Shown here in pieces: positions 1-10,100 of a stretch of DNA of 64,000 nucleotides (position 1 is its first letter; each line of letters begins with the position of its first letter). The stretch comes from Aristolochia californica (Eukaryota; Streptophyta; Magnoliopsida; Piperales; Aristolochiaceae): NCBI GenBank assembly GCA_029961685.1, contig JARWKL010000008.1, positions 8,744,501-8,808,500 of the forward strand, written 5' to 3'. Made by a program: the position numbers and the translations under genes. The notes under the pieces were generated by a model that was given only the letters and a program-made list of their open reading frames with translations, searched no databases and was not told the DNA's origin.

Positions 1-284
1 TTACTATGTATTAAAAATTTAAGGGAAACTGGAATTTATTGATCTGATTGAATGAGTACAATGGTTCTCTATTTATAATAGATTAATAAGAAGAATCAAA
101 CTAGAATTAAACCACCCAAGTCTGAATTACATCCAAGGTGAATCTCCTAAAACAAGTAAATAACTATTAAATAATTAAAGAACTAGTAGAACTAAAAGGC
201 CTTTGTGTGAGAGTTCCTTTCATAAGACTCATGTAAGATTTCGTCATATAAATCCTTGAGTGTGAAACTCTTTACTATGAGAGT
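1..284 (-). repeat. Left part of an interrupted LTR remnant
   Basis: The reverse complement resembles the LTRs of N4 and N5: a stretch like 'gactctcatagtaaagag' near 268-284 and a 'ctctatttataatag' block at 68-82 that corresponds to their TATA-box region. Element N1 splits the LTR at 284/3071, and its right end lies near 3109. The other end is beyond the window. The assignment rests on visible similarity only. Confidence 0.5.
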
Positions 285-727
285 TGTTGAATTTATGAAA
301 AAGAGAAATACTTCATTGACTTCCTAAAACTTCTTATAATCAGAGTACATAAACCTCTATTTATAATAGAGGAAGGTAGTAGAGTCCAATTACAATAAAA
401 CTACCTTTGTCCCAATTACACCCAAACTGTAACACTTAAAGATAAGTCCTAGCATAATTAAATAACTGGATATAGATAAAAGACAAATATAACTCAAACT
501 AGAACTCTTTAAGGACGTGACCAAAAAATAAAGATGCCTTTGTGAGTCCTTCTTGATCTTCCAACTTATGTGATAAGGATGCCAGCTCGTGGTAATCATG
601 GTGGGTGCTACTTATTATGGGCTTGGGCCTTCTTGTAGGCCTTCTTTGGTCATGTAGCCCATCTTATAATAAACTTAGATATGTGGGTCTTCCTTGGTTA
701 TGTGGGTTTGGGCCCTATCTTCCAACA
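285..727 (-). repeat. N1 LTR (3' LTR in element orientation)
   Basis: Near-identical to 2622-3065 and clearly similar to the solo LTR at 41180-41634 in opposite orientation. It contains a TATA box inside a short palindrome (354-372). Confidence 0.88.
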
Positions 728-894
728 CTCCCCTACAAGCTGGGGGTAAGAGAACATCAAGAACTCCTAGTTTGCTGCAAATGATTTATAAAATCTTTTT
801 GTTTAAAATGGTAGTCCTCCAATCTTCCAACACTCCCCCTCACATTGGTGTGACCCAGCTGACCAATTCAAGGGAGTATAACATTGATGTAATA

Positions 895-1190
895 ATAAGT
901 TCCTCCGTCATGGTGTTCCAACCGTTGACATTTGATATTTTTGACGGGGTATTAAGCTCATCCGTCATGGAATCCCAACCATTGACACTTGATATTTTTG
1001 ACGGGGTATTAAGTTCCTCCGTCATGAAATGCCAACCATTGACACTTGATATTTTTTACGGGTTATTAAGTTCCTCCGTCATGGAATCCCAACCACTGAC
1101 ATTTTTTATATTTTTGACGGTGTATTAAGCTCTTCCGTCATGGAATGCCAACCATTGACATTTTTTATATTTTTGAAGGGGATAAATAAA
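895..1190. repeat. 57-59-bp tandem repeat, five copies, inside N1
   Basis: The core 'tccgtcatg' recurs at 904, 961, 1018, 1075 and 1134, giving periods of 57, 57, 57 and 59 bp. The first three periods are multiples of three, so this strand reads as a degenerate 19-residue repeat. There is no other sign that it is translated. Confidence 0.85.
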
Positions 1191-1690
1191 TAATCATATG
1201 AGGAAAGATACCGAGGCCACCTCTTCTTCAATAATAATGTCTCAGCCAAAGAGACATAATAGCAGCAACTGTAATGTAACATGACCATCTTCCAACACAT
1301 ATAACACGAACCAAAATAATAAACCTTGTAGAAGGATCCATGAAATAATCATAATCCGATATAAATACTTTTTCTTAGATGCATAAGCTTCATCTTTTGT
1401 GCTCCCCCTTTCTTGAATATTTTGGTCACATAAACTTGTTCACAACTTATGGAATAAAATATTTTTTTCTTGTACTTCTTCTACTTCTCCCCCTCAAGCT
1501 GGGAGTTAATGGCAGTGATCCCAGTTTGAACCAAATATCATAGATGTCGCAATAAGCCCAAATATCAGAGATGTATAAATAAGCCCTCAAACCAGGGAGA
1601 AGTGAGATATTTTCCTGATATAGAAACTCAAAAAGTTATGAAAAATAATGGGCTTAAATTCTGATTTTCCAATGCAACAGAATACCAGCA

Positions 1691-2373
1691 TGACCTTTGA
1701 TTCTTCCAATGCGAATATATCTTAAAACATAGATTGAATTGACATAAAATTTTCTCCTTATGAAACTAGACTTAAATACCTTTCATCTAAGTATAAATTC
1801 ACATCATAAAATATAATTATAAGAAGATAAATAATCTGATAGATTTTGGTCTTTGTCATCTTACTGAAATATAATTATTAGAAGATAAATAATCTGATAG
1901 ATTTCGGTCTCTGTCATCTAGCTAAATTAAGTACTGTTTCTCCTTTTTTTCTAGCATGACCATCGACTCTTCCAAGATCAATATCTCCTTATAAAAAACT
2001 CAGATAGAGAATTGGTTGAATAGGTAAGAAAATAGACTTACATATATTTCTTTTGATATATAATTCTACATATAAAGTCTCTTTATTGATAGCAAAAAAT
2101 ACCTCTGAATTTGAAGCTTCCCGCTGCTGCTTGAACCTCTTTTTCAATTTGACCTTTGCTGCTTCCAATATTGATTGATCTTTGTAGATAACTCAGATAA
2201 AAAATTGGTTGAATAGGTAAAAGAATAGACTTACAGATCTTTCTTTTGATATACATTTCTCCATAAAAAATCTAGTTCTTGATAGCATAAAATACCTCAG
2301 AATCTGAAACTTTTTGCTGCTGCTCTAACCTTTTTGCAATCTGACCTTCGCTCATTCAAAAATAGATATCTCT
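1691..2373 (-). repeat. N1 four-copy leader motif region
   Basis: On the minus strand a roughly 31-base motif of the form GAGATAT...TTGGAAG...GGTCA occurs four times: 2342-2373, 2150-2180, 1957-1988 and 1691-1721. Two local duplications overlap it: about 58 bp at 1809-1925 and about 190 bp at 1995-2345. The same four-copy arrangement occurs in N4 and N5. Confidence 0.7.
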
Positions 2374-2621
2374 TTGTAGATAACTCCGATTGGAAAAAAA
2401 ATCATTTTTCCTTGGAAATTAGATTCAAATATCTTTCCTTCAATATATAATTTGAAATATGAAAACTCAGTATAAAGGTAAAAAATGAAAAGCAAACTAC
2501 GGGTGTAGGGACTGAAAAAAAATAACTTCAAACCTAGACTTAGGGTTTAGGGTTTAGAGAAAAGGATCTCATTATCTCTATGGGTTGACCAAGTCAACTC
2601 ACATAACCCGTTCCGTTACCA

Positions 2622-3065
2622 TGTTGAATTTATGAAAAAGAGAAATATTTCATTGACTTCATAAAACTTCTTATAATCAGGGTACATGAACCTCTATTTA
2701 TAATAGAGGAAGGTAGTGGAGTCCAATTACAATAAAACTGCCTTTGTCCCAATTACACCAAAACTCTAACAAATAAAGGTAAGTCCTAGCATAATTAAAT
2801 AACTCAATATAGATAAAAGACAAACATAACTCAAACTAGAACTCTTCTAGGATGTGACCATAAGATAAAGATGCATTTGTGAGTCCTTCTTGATCTTCCA
2901 ACTTATGTGATAAGGATGCCAGCTCGTGGTAATCATGGTGGGTCCTACTTCTTATGGGCTTGGGCCCATCTTGCGGGCCTTCTTTGATCATGTGGCCCAT
3001 CTTATAATACACTTAGATATGCGGGCCTTCCTTGGTTGTGTAGGTTTGGGCCCTATCTTCCAACA
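2622..3065 (-). repeat. N1 LTR (5' LTR in element orientation)
   Basis: Second copy of the N1 LTR, directly next to the primer-binding site. Its TATA palindrome is at 2691-2709. Confidence 0.88.
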
Positions 3066-3070
3066 AGAGT

Positions 3071-3109
3071 CACATAAGACTCTTTCATATAAAAATTAGA
3101 CTTCAAGCA
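3071..3109 (-). repeat. Right end of the LTR interrupted by N1
   Basis: Continues the LTR at 1-284 after the AGAGT duplication. It appears to end near 'tcaagca' at 3109. The boundary is approximate. Confidence 0.45.
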
Positions 3110-4687
3110 CAAGCATTCATGCAATCACACAATGAAAACACAACAATTTATAGTGGTTCAAAACCTGATGTTGTCTCAAATTGCCAATCTACTCCCAAGG
3201 TGTTTTTCTTAAGAGTTAATTCACTATATTTGGGTTGTCTAACTACACTTATAATAAATTTCCTCTAAAATCAATTATAATGTTGCTGACATAAAGACTC
3301 ACACCACTCAATTGATTATAATACTCAATTTATAATAGCTCCCTTCACATAGAAATACAACAACAACTAGGTCATACAACCCTAACCCTTAAAGAGATTT
3401 TCCAATCACTCACTTGGCAATTTCACCTAGACCACCAAATAGGTTTTGTAGCAGTAGTAGCTCATTAGGCACACCAATCCAAGACCCAAACAATGTTATC
3501 ACAATTTAAGCCCACAATTATTGTTTTGAAAAACTTCGATGATTTCAAAGTATGAGATATTTTAGTTTAAACTTACTTGACCAAGTGTATTCTATTGACT
3601 CCAATATAAAAGGCACATAAGCACTTGGATTTTGAAAATACCTTTAACAATTCGTGATTTGAAGAAAACTACTAATTCTCAACAGAGCCTCTTCTCTCTC
3701 CTATCTGATTGGACAAGGGTTTTTTGGTCAGACAACTTTGCTTTTTTGGCTTTGCTTTCTATGTTTAGCTCTCTCATCCAATCCAATGATGTTGCTACAT
3801 TGTTAAGATAATGTGCTTTTTGGTATTGAGTTGCTTGCTTCTATGAACCGCTTTGATGGATCATGGCTGATCAAATGATATGCTGCCAAAACTTTTATTT
3901 AAGGCTTTTTAAAGCTATTGATCATACTTTAATGTATATCATTAGTAACCTATATGTTCGTTATCATCAAATTTATCTGAGCATGAAATTGAGTTTTTGT
4001 CGTCTAAAATATCAAGAGGAAATACTACAAATTTCCTCTTAAGCTTTTGATCAATATAATAAGTCAGTTATATGATTTGGAGACTTACAAAACTCTAAAT
4101 GGAAGCTCAAAATATTGCCTACGAACATTTTGGGCACTCTTTGTTCAAGCAATAGATCTTGTTCGAATGACATTATCTTCTTCTATTGTACCATCTTTGT
4201 TCGGACAATAATCTTTCTTCAAACAACTCTCTTCTAATAATTTACTGTTGTTGAGTCTTATTTGAACAACTTGCTTCGGGCAACTCGTTGATGCCAAGTC
4301 TTGTTCAAACAATTGGCTTTGTTTGAACAACAATTGACTTCGTTAGGATATCTTCTTTCTAGTAGCTTTCTTTGATCATTTCTTGTTCGTTTGACAACTT
4401 TTTCATTTGAACAAATTGCCTCCATTGGTTTATTTTTTATTTCTTACTCAAACGATGAGCTTTGTTCAAATAATATGTGCTTCTACAACCTTATATTGAT
4501 TTTAAAATATGTTCATTATGTTTCTCAAGCACATTATTAGTTTCATTTGTTTGTTATCAAAATTAAATGACATGAGAATTTCTAGACAATCTCTATTTAA
4601 TGTTTCTTGAGAAAACTTAGTTAGATCTTACCTCATTGTGTCCCTCAAGAAAAATAGAAAAACACTACCTTACATTAATTTTTTTTT
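3110..4687 (-). repeat. Fragment resembling a SIRE-type (Ty1/copia) LTR
   Basis: No gene. The layout parallels the repeat at 46559-59292: a left part with 'tatagtggttc', then an array of degenerate short palindromes, then a right part with 'tttgttatcaaaattaa' near 4550, whose complement resembles the start of SIRE/Maximus-type LTRs. Between about 4140 and 4500 there are repeated variants of TTGTTCGAACAA. Family assignment is from memory of such LTRs. Confidence 0.4.
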
Positions 4688-6258
4688 GGGGGGGGGGAGG
4701 GCGGGTGGTTAGTCAACATGACTAAGGACATGAAAATCAAGCGCATTACTCAGTTCATGTCTTGATGTCGTTAGGGAACGCCAAAGATCATGTCATGTAC
4801 ATGATTATCCATGACTCGGGAGTTCATGTCCCAAGAGTAAACGGCAAAAAGCACTTTCCGCCCGATTTTGAGAATCATGTACATGACACTCGCGGGACGC
4901 TCTCTCAGGCCTCTGTCTCTCGCACACCGTCACTCTCATTTTCGCTCTCTGGTTCCTGCAGCTCTCTTTCGTTCCGCAACCCTCTCTCGTTCTCTGCTCC
5001 CTCTCCTGTCTCTAACGTCCCTCTCCGGTCTCTCTCTCTCCGATCTCCCTCTCTATGACGTCCTTCTCTCCTTCTCGGACTCGCTCTCCCTCTGAACCTC
5101 CCGCTCGCTTCTCCCTCTCTCTTATCTCTCTGTCTCTTCTCCCTCTCTTCTCCCTTTCGACATCGTACTCCCTTCTCCCTCACGCTATTATCTTTTCCCC
5201 CAAAAGACCTTCCAATTTCTTGTAATTTTCACTGTTTCAGTTTTGATTTTCTTCGATTTTGACATTTGGGCTTCGATTTCTTAATTTCTACTTCGATTCG
5301 ACATCGATTTCCCCATTCGGCTTTGATTTCAGCTATCGGCTTTGGTTTAATAGCCATCCTCCCTCTCCTCTCCCTCTCGACCTCCATCGTAGAGCACGGG
5401 AGGTCGAGTCGCCGTTGCCCGCTGGCTCGCTGCTGAGGAAGACGACGATGGTTTAATTTTTTTCGAAGTTAGAAAAAATTAAACTATCGTCATCAAAATC
5501 ATTAATTTATAAAATAATTATTTTTATTTATTTAATATATTTATTTTTTAATTACTATATTAAAATAGTGATTTAATAGTCATAATTAAAATATTTTTAA
5601 AATAAATATTTGATAAACTATTTTGGCATAATTATCCGATTGCTATAGTTAATTAAACCAATGGTTTTAAATTCTGTGATAATATATTATTAATTAATAA
5701 TACATAAAATATATTATGTACAAATATATAGTGTGTTAAATTTATGATTAGATCAATTTTTTCTCTTAAATTATTTATTTTTAGGTTAAAGTATATCATA
5801 TGTTATTAATAAATAAATAACTCAACGTATTACTTTCGTTTTTGTTATTTATAACATTATTTATTTATTATTTGTAATTAATCATGTGCGTATTTCATTG
5901 GCTCATGTAATTACCATATTAATGCACAATAAAATATCTAATTCGATTAATAAATATATTAATATATTTAATTATACATTAAACAACTTATTCGTGTAGT
6001 AATAATGGTTGTTGTACCTAATTTGGGGTTTAAGAATTATGTTGTAATTAAGTGTACCGTAAAGGTTTAGAGATTCTCTTGTTTTTTATGTTTTTCTCAT
6101 GTTGGGGCACTAACACTGCAAACTATTTTCCAGTGCACATGAAGTCGTCAACACTAACACCAAATGCGAAGATGATCTTCATGTACATGACTGACATGAT
6201 CTTCATGTTGGACATGAACTTGATCTTCATGTATCCATTTGGGGGACTAACCCCCCCC
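4688..6258. mobile_element. T1: PIF/Harbinger-like (Tourist-like) DNA transposon without a transposase
   Basis: The left end starts with ten G and then GGTTAGTC; the right end is GACTAA followed by eight C, so the termini are inverted. Flanks are TTT on both sides (4685-4687, 6259-6261), a non-standard target duplication. The interior is a pyrimidine-rich block (about 4900-5180), a 'cgatttc'-rich block (5250-5360), an A+T-rich block (5460-6050) and a block with 'gcactaacactgcaaa' (6108-6123). All four blocks have counterparts in T2 (6844-9937), so the two belong to one family. Open frames in the pyrimidine-rich part are low-complexity and not credible genes. Confidence 0.6.
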
Positions 6259-6843
6259 TTTTGTGTCTTCCTCCTCAACTTTAAACTAGCAAAGTTAAGC
6301 CCTTGATCGACTTGCTCTAATACTAAATTGTTACAAACTTAGATTGGAAGCAAAGCTTTAAGTCGAAGTTCAATAACTTGGTGTCAAAGATCAAAATAAA
6401 GAAATAGATAGAGTTAGATGATAGAGAGAGAGAGAGAGCAAGAGATGCCATGCTAGGTGTAGACTTATAGGAAACAAAGAGAGATTCTCAAAATATTCCT
6501 ACAATTCTATACTTGTTCCTAAACTACCCCTGCATTCTCTCCCTTAAGTGGCACGGGCCATAAAATAAATTACTCCAAATTACCTTTGTCCACCATAATT
6601 ATCCAAAATCCCCTAGAAAAAAAATGTAAAACATGATTATTCAATATCTATAGTTTTTAAATCCATTATGCACATTTGTACATGATTTAAAATGAGTTAT
6701 TGGACAATGGTATTGGCTATGCAATTAGAGTTGATAAATGAGAATTTTAACACACTCAGTGTGATCTAGAAATTTTGATAGTATTATTAATTTGAAACTT
6801 AGAGATATGTGGATATCTATAACATATTTTGGTAGTAATATAA
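6259..6843. other. Spacer between T1 and T2
   Basis: No gene seen. It contains a short GA microsatellite (about 6423-6440). Some A+T-rich sequence resembles an old LTR fragment. It ends with TAA, the target duplication of T2. Confidence 0.5.
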
Positions 6844-6845
6844 GG

Positions 6846-6848
<3 letters not shown>

Positions 6849-6886
<38 letters not shown>
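6849..6886. repeat. 38-base poly-G tract at the T2 terminus
   Basis: An uninterrupted G run directly inside the left end of T2. T1 also begins with a G run of ten. The exact length in the source DNA may differ because such runs are hard to sequence. Confidence 0.9.
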
Positions 6887-6887
<1 letters not shown>

Positions 6888-7689
6888 GTGCGGTTTGTCC
6901 ACAATGAAGTGGAATGAATTCCCCCCGCTCATTTCCTCTTCTCCTCTCCTCTCGTTCAGCCTTCGTCTCCCGACGATTTTTTTCGCCCGACTTCTTCTCT
7001 CTTTGTCGCTGTCTCTGCTCGCTCGGCTCTTGTCTGCTCGCTCTGCTCCTCTCGCTCGGTGCTTGTCTTTGTTCTCTGCTCCCTCTGCTGTATCTGCTCC
7101 CTCTCTTTTGTTATCTCTCGTTTTCGCCCCATCTCCCTCTCTCGTCTCTTTCTCTCTCGGCCTTTCCCTTCCCTCCCCCTCTCTCGTCTCCGTCTCTCTT
7201 TTCCCTCTAGGCCTCCATCTCTTTTCACTCTCGGCCTCCCTCTTCCTTCTCGTTCTCGCTCTTCTCTTTCCTCCTCCCCCGATTTCCTTTGATTTAACCT
7301 ATTCTGGTTTCGATTTCCTTCAATCTTCTTCGATTTTCGACAGTTAAGCGTCGATTTCTTCCATTGGGCTTACATTTCCCCATTCGGTGGTGATTTCCCC
7401 CAAATTTCAGAAGGTAATCCGAAACCCTAATTTTTTTTTCAACTAATTTAGTGTTGTGTTTGAGTTAATTTGAATTTTCCTGCGTAATTTATCTTGATTG
7501 TGGCCAAATTTTGGGATGTAGGGTTAAGGTTTATGGGATTTAGGGTTCAAATTCGTGTTGATAGGGTTTAATTTCGGGATTAGAGTTGGGGTTTGGGACT
7601 TTTGGGGTTTTAAGGTCTAGGGTTTAGTTTTGAAGAGTAGCTTTTGTTTAGGGTTTAGTTTTGGAGTGATGCCTGATGTGTTTAGATGT

Positions 7690-9236
7690 TGTACGGATCT
7701 TTGATACGACTTGGATACGATGTTGATTCCTTTTCAGCCAATGCACTTGTTGATATTTATGCTAAATTAGGAGATATTGAAGCTGCTATGATAGTTTTTG
7801 AGAAAATTTTGTTATGTATTACTGCAAACAATTATAGTTCGACTCATGGTCAGTTTTTTTATTTTATTTTTTAAATTCTTATAAAAAAATGTCACTTCTT
7901 TCTCCTTTTATGGTTGAATATATTTCAAAAGTAAGTTCTATAGAAATGGGAGCTCGAAATGAGGAATGACTTCTCTGTGTTGTATTTGGGTGGTTGAATT
8001 TAGGTAAAAGTAAACGCTAGGCGGTCTCCAACATATCGTTGAGGGAGAAACTTCCCCATCGGATAAAGGCTGACTTCTTTGCATTTTGTTTTCTTGGAGT
8101 TGTTTCTATGAAATTCTCACGATTTTAAAATAAACTTGAGGTAAAGTAGAGTGACATTTAGTGTTTCACTGAAAGGAGGTTTGGAAGACCACAGAGCGGA
8201 GATTATTATGTGAGAATAGATCCAGAAGTTTTATCAGTGCTGACTTACATGAGTCAGTATGGTTCCTTTAGAAGATATAGCATAAAAATCAGTATCTTGT
8301 GTTTGAATTTATTGTAGAATCATAAACCGAACTAAGCAGTAAGTCTTTTATAAATTGGCTTGAAGACAGTTACTGTACCTGATAGCTAAAGTGTATCAGC
8401 GCGACCTTGTAAAAGGTCTTCTCTTTTGTGAATAGCCAGTTCAGTGAACTAGTTAAGGCTTTTCTTTGCATAGCCAATTGAGCGAACTAGTAAATGTTGT
8501 ATGGAAAGGTTGCATATGTCTAATGGATCTTTGATACGACTTGGATATGATGTTGATTCCTTTTCAGCCAATGCACTTGTTGATATTTATGCTAAATTAG
8601 GAGATATTGAAGCTGCTATGATGGTTTTTGAGAAAATTTTGCTACCTAATATTGTTTCATGGAAAACTCTTATTGCAGGTTGTGCTCTTCATGGTTTCCA
8701 TGATCTAACACTGGAATTGTTGCAAGAGATGAAAGCGTTAGGCACAACTCCAAACATGTTCACTCTATCTAGTATTCTTAAAGCTTGTGCAGGCATGGGA
8801 ATGATCGATTTGGGCAGGCAAATTAATTCACATTTGATGAAAGTGGGTGTTGATACTGATGTATTTGTCTGTGTGGGACTTGTTGATATGTACTCAAAAT
8901 GTGGGCTTATGGAGGATGCAAGAAGGGTTTTCAATTTGATGCCTATGCAGGATTTAATTTCTTGGAATTCTATAATCTCAGCCTATGTACAAAATTTGAA
9001 TGATGAAGAAGCCATATCACTTTTCTGTGAGATGCAAAAATAAGAGTTTAACTGTAACCAGACAACATTGTCCACTATTCTGAAATCAATTGCTAGCTTG
9101 CAGTTAATTGATGTGAGCAAAGAGATCCACTCATATGCTATCAAATTGGGGTTGGAGTCTGATGTTTATGTTACAAATAGTCTTATCGATGCATATGGCA
9201 AATGTCATTATACTGAGGATGCAAGGAAAGTTTTTA
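7690..9236 (+). pseudogene. PPR (PLS-class) protein gene fragment inside T2
   Basis: The main frame runs from about 8515, with a TAA at 9041-9043, and continues in the same frame to 9236. It reads as consecutive pentatricopeptide repeats: 'ANALVDIYAKLGDIEAA', 'VFVCVGLVDMYSKCGLMED', 'PNMFTLSSILKACAGMG' and 'VYVTNSLIDAYGKCHYTED'. This is typical of plant PLS-class organellar RNA-editing PPR proteins. The first ~125 bp also occur as a separate near-identical copy at 7690-7815. There is no credible start, no targeting peptide, no E/DYW tail, and the frame ends abruptly at about 9236 in A+T-rich transposon sequence. So it is a truncated, nonsense-mutated copy, probably captured by T2. Confidence 0.85.
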
Positions 9237-9329
9237 TCATTTTATACCTTTTTGTCACGTGTTTTATTTTTATTTATTAAGTATTTTTATACTATATATT
9301 ATGTTATTACAAAATAATTTATTTATTAA

Positions 9330-9760
9330 TTATATTCATTTATGTTATTTTTAACTGTTTTAAGTAATTTAAATAATTTATTCTAGTCACACGTAATTAG
9401 TATATTAAGTTATAATAAATTGTAATCATTATGGTTTAATTATCCAATTTTTATAATTAATTAAACCATTAGGTTTATTTATTATATTCCCTTATATTAT
9501 TTTTTAATTTTTATTATTTTTATATAATTTATTCTAGTCACACGTAATTAGTATATTAATTTATAATGAATTGTAATCATTAATTGGTTAATTATCCAAT
9601 TGCTATAATTAATTAAACCATTATATTTATTTATTATATTCCCTTCTGTTATTTTTTAATTTTTATTAATTTTATATAATTTATTCTAGTCACACATAAT
9701 TAGTATATTAATTTATAATAAATTTTAATCATTAATTGGTTAATTATGTACTCATTCTAT
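9330..9760. repeat. 151-bp tandem repeat, about three copies, in T2
   Basis: The anchor 'ctagtcacac(g/a)taatt' occurs at 9383, 9534 and 9685, exactly 151 bp apart. Units are A+T-rich and contain 'aattatccaattgctataa'. T1 has one related unit near 5626-5665, so the array grew in T2 or shrank in T1. Confidence 0.88.
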
Positions 9761-9940
9761 TCTTTATTTAGAAAAGAACACTGAAATCTGTTTTCCAAGC
9801 ACTAACACTAGAATCTGTTTTCCAGCCACTTCAACTGGCCTGGATTAACACCCAAACATAAGTTGAAGTCGAAACAATTCATCTCACTTCAATTCAATTT
9901 TCCACTTCATTTCCACTTCATCCTGGACTAATCGCCCTAA

Positions 9941-10100
9941 GTAAATAAGTGTTCTTTAATACGACTTCCCGTGGCCACATGCCCATATACACGAAGCATG
10001 GCACTCGTTTGAACTTTGAATTTTCGCCGTACCACGTCCCCACTACGCTGGCCATGTCTCTGTCCCAATGCCTGGCACGTGTCAGCTGTTTGCGTCTCCG
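9941..10100 (+). promoter_or_regulatory. Likely TKI1 promoter with a G-box/ABRE-like site
   Basis: This is the first stretch outside transposons upstream of the gene. It contains CACGTG (10076-10081) within the ABRE-like ACGTGTC (10077-10083) and a second ACGT core near 10034. No convincing TATA box was located and the transcription start cannot be fixed from sequence. T2 ends only about 140 bp upstream of the G-box, so it may have altered the upstream control region. Confidence 0.4.

Larger units (their letters stand above)
285..3065 (-). mobile_element. N1: non-coding LTR retrotransposon, complete
   Basis: A 2.78-kb element with two LTRs of about 444 bp (285-727 and 2622-3065), each running TG...CA. 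It is flanked by the 5-bp target duplication AGAGT (280-284 and 3066-3070). It reads on the minus strand. The primer-binding site (2610-2621, complement TGGTAACGGAAC) matches the initiator-tRNA-Met type TGGTATCAGAGC at 9 of 12 positions. A purine tract (complement AGGGGAG) abuts the other LTR at 728-734. The 1.9-kb interior has no Gag, protease, RT or integrase reading frame, so it must depend on a partner. Size lies between TRIM and LARD elements; copia-type by PBS and TSD. It was inserted into an older LTR (1-284 / 3071-3109). Confidence 0.9.
6844..9937 (+). mobile_element. T2: Pack-type PIF/Harbinger-like element carrying a PPR gene fragment
   Basis: The ends are GGGGAGG... on the left and ...CGCCC on the right, flanked by TAA (6841-6843 and 9938-9940), the usual PIF/Harbinger target site. 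The subterminal sequences are imperfect inverted repeats: left 6886-6922 has 'tttgtccacaatgaagtgg' and 'ggaatgaattcc'; the right end complement has 'ttagtccaggatgaagtgg' and 'ggaaatgaag'. The outer blocks match T1. Between them lie about 250 bp rich in 'tttagggttta' and then PPR-coding sequence (7690-9236). No transposase is present, so it would need one in trans. Capture of a host gene fragment is inferred. Confidence 0.72.

Noticed and set aside
4762..5183. Overlapping open frames on both strands in T1
   Set aside because: Ser/Leu/Arg-rich translations of a pyrimidine-rich low-complexity block; open in several frames at once.
6886..7347. 153-codon frame after the poly-G run
   Set aside because: Same low-complexity pyrimidine tract as in T1, open in two frames and antisense; no domain.
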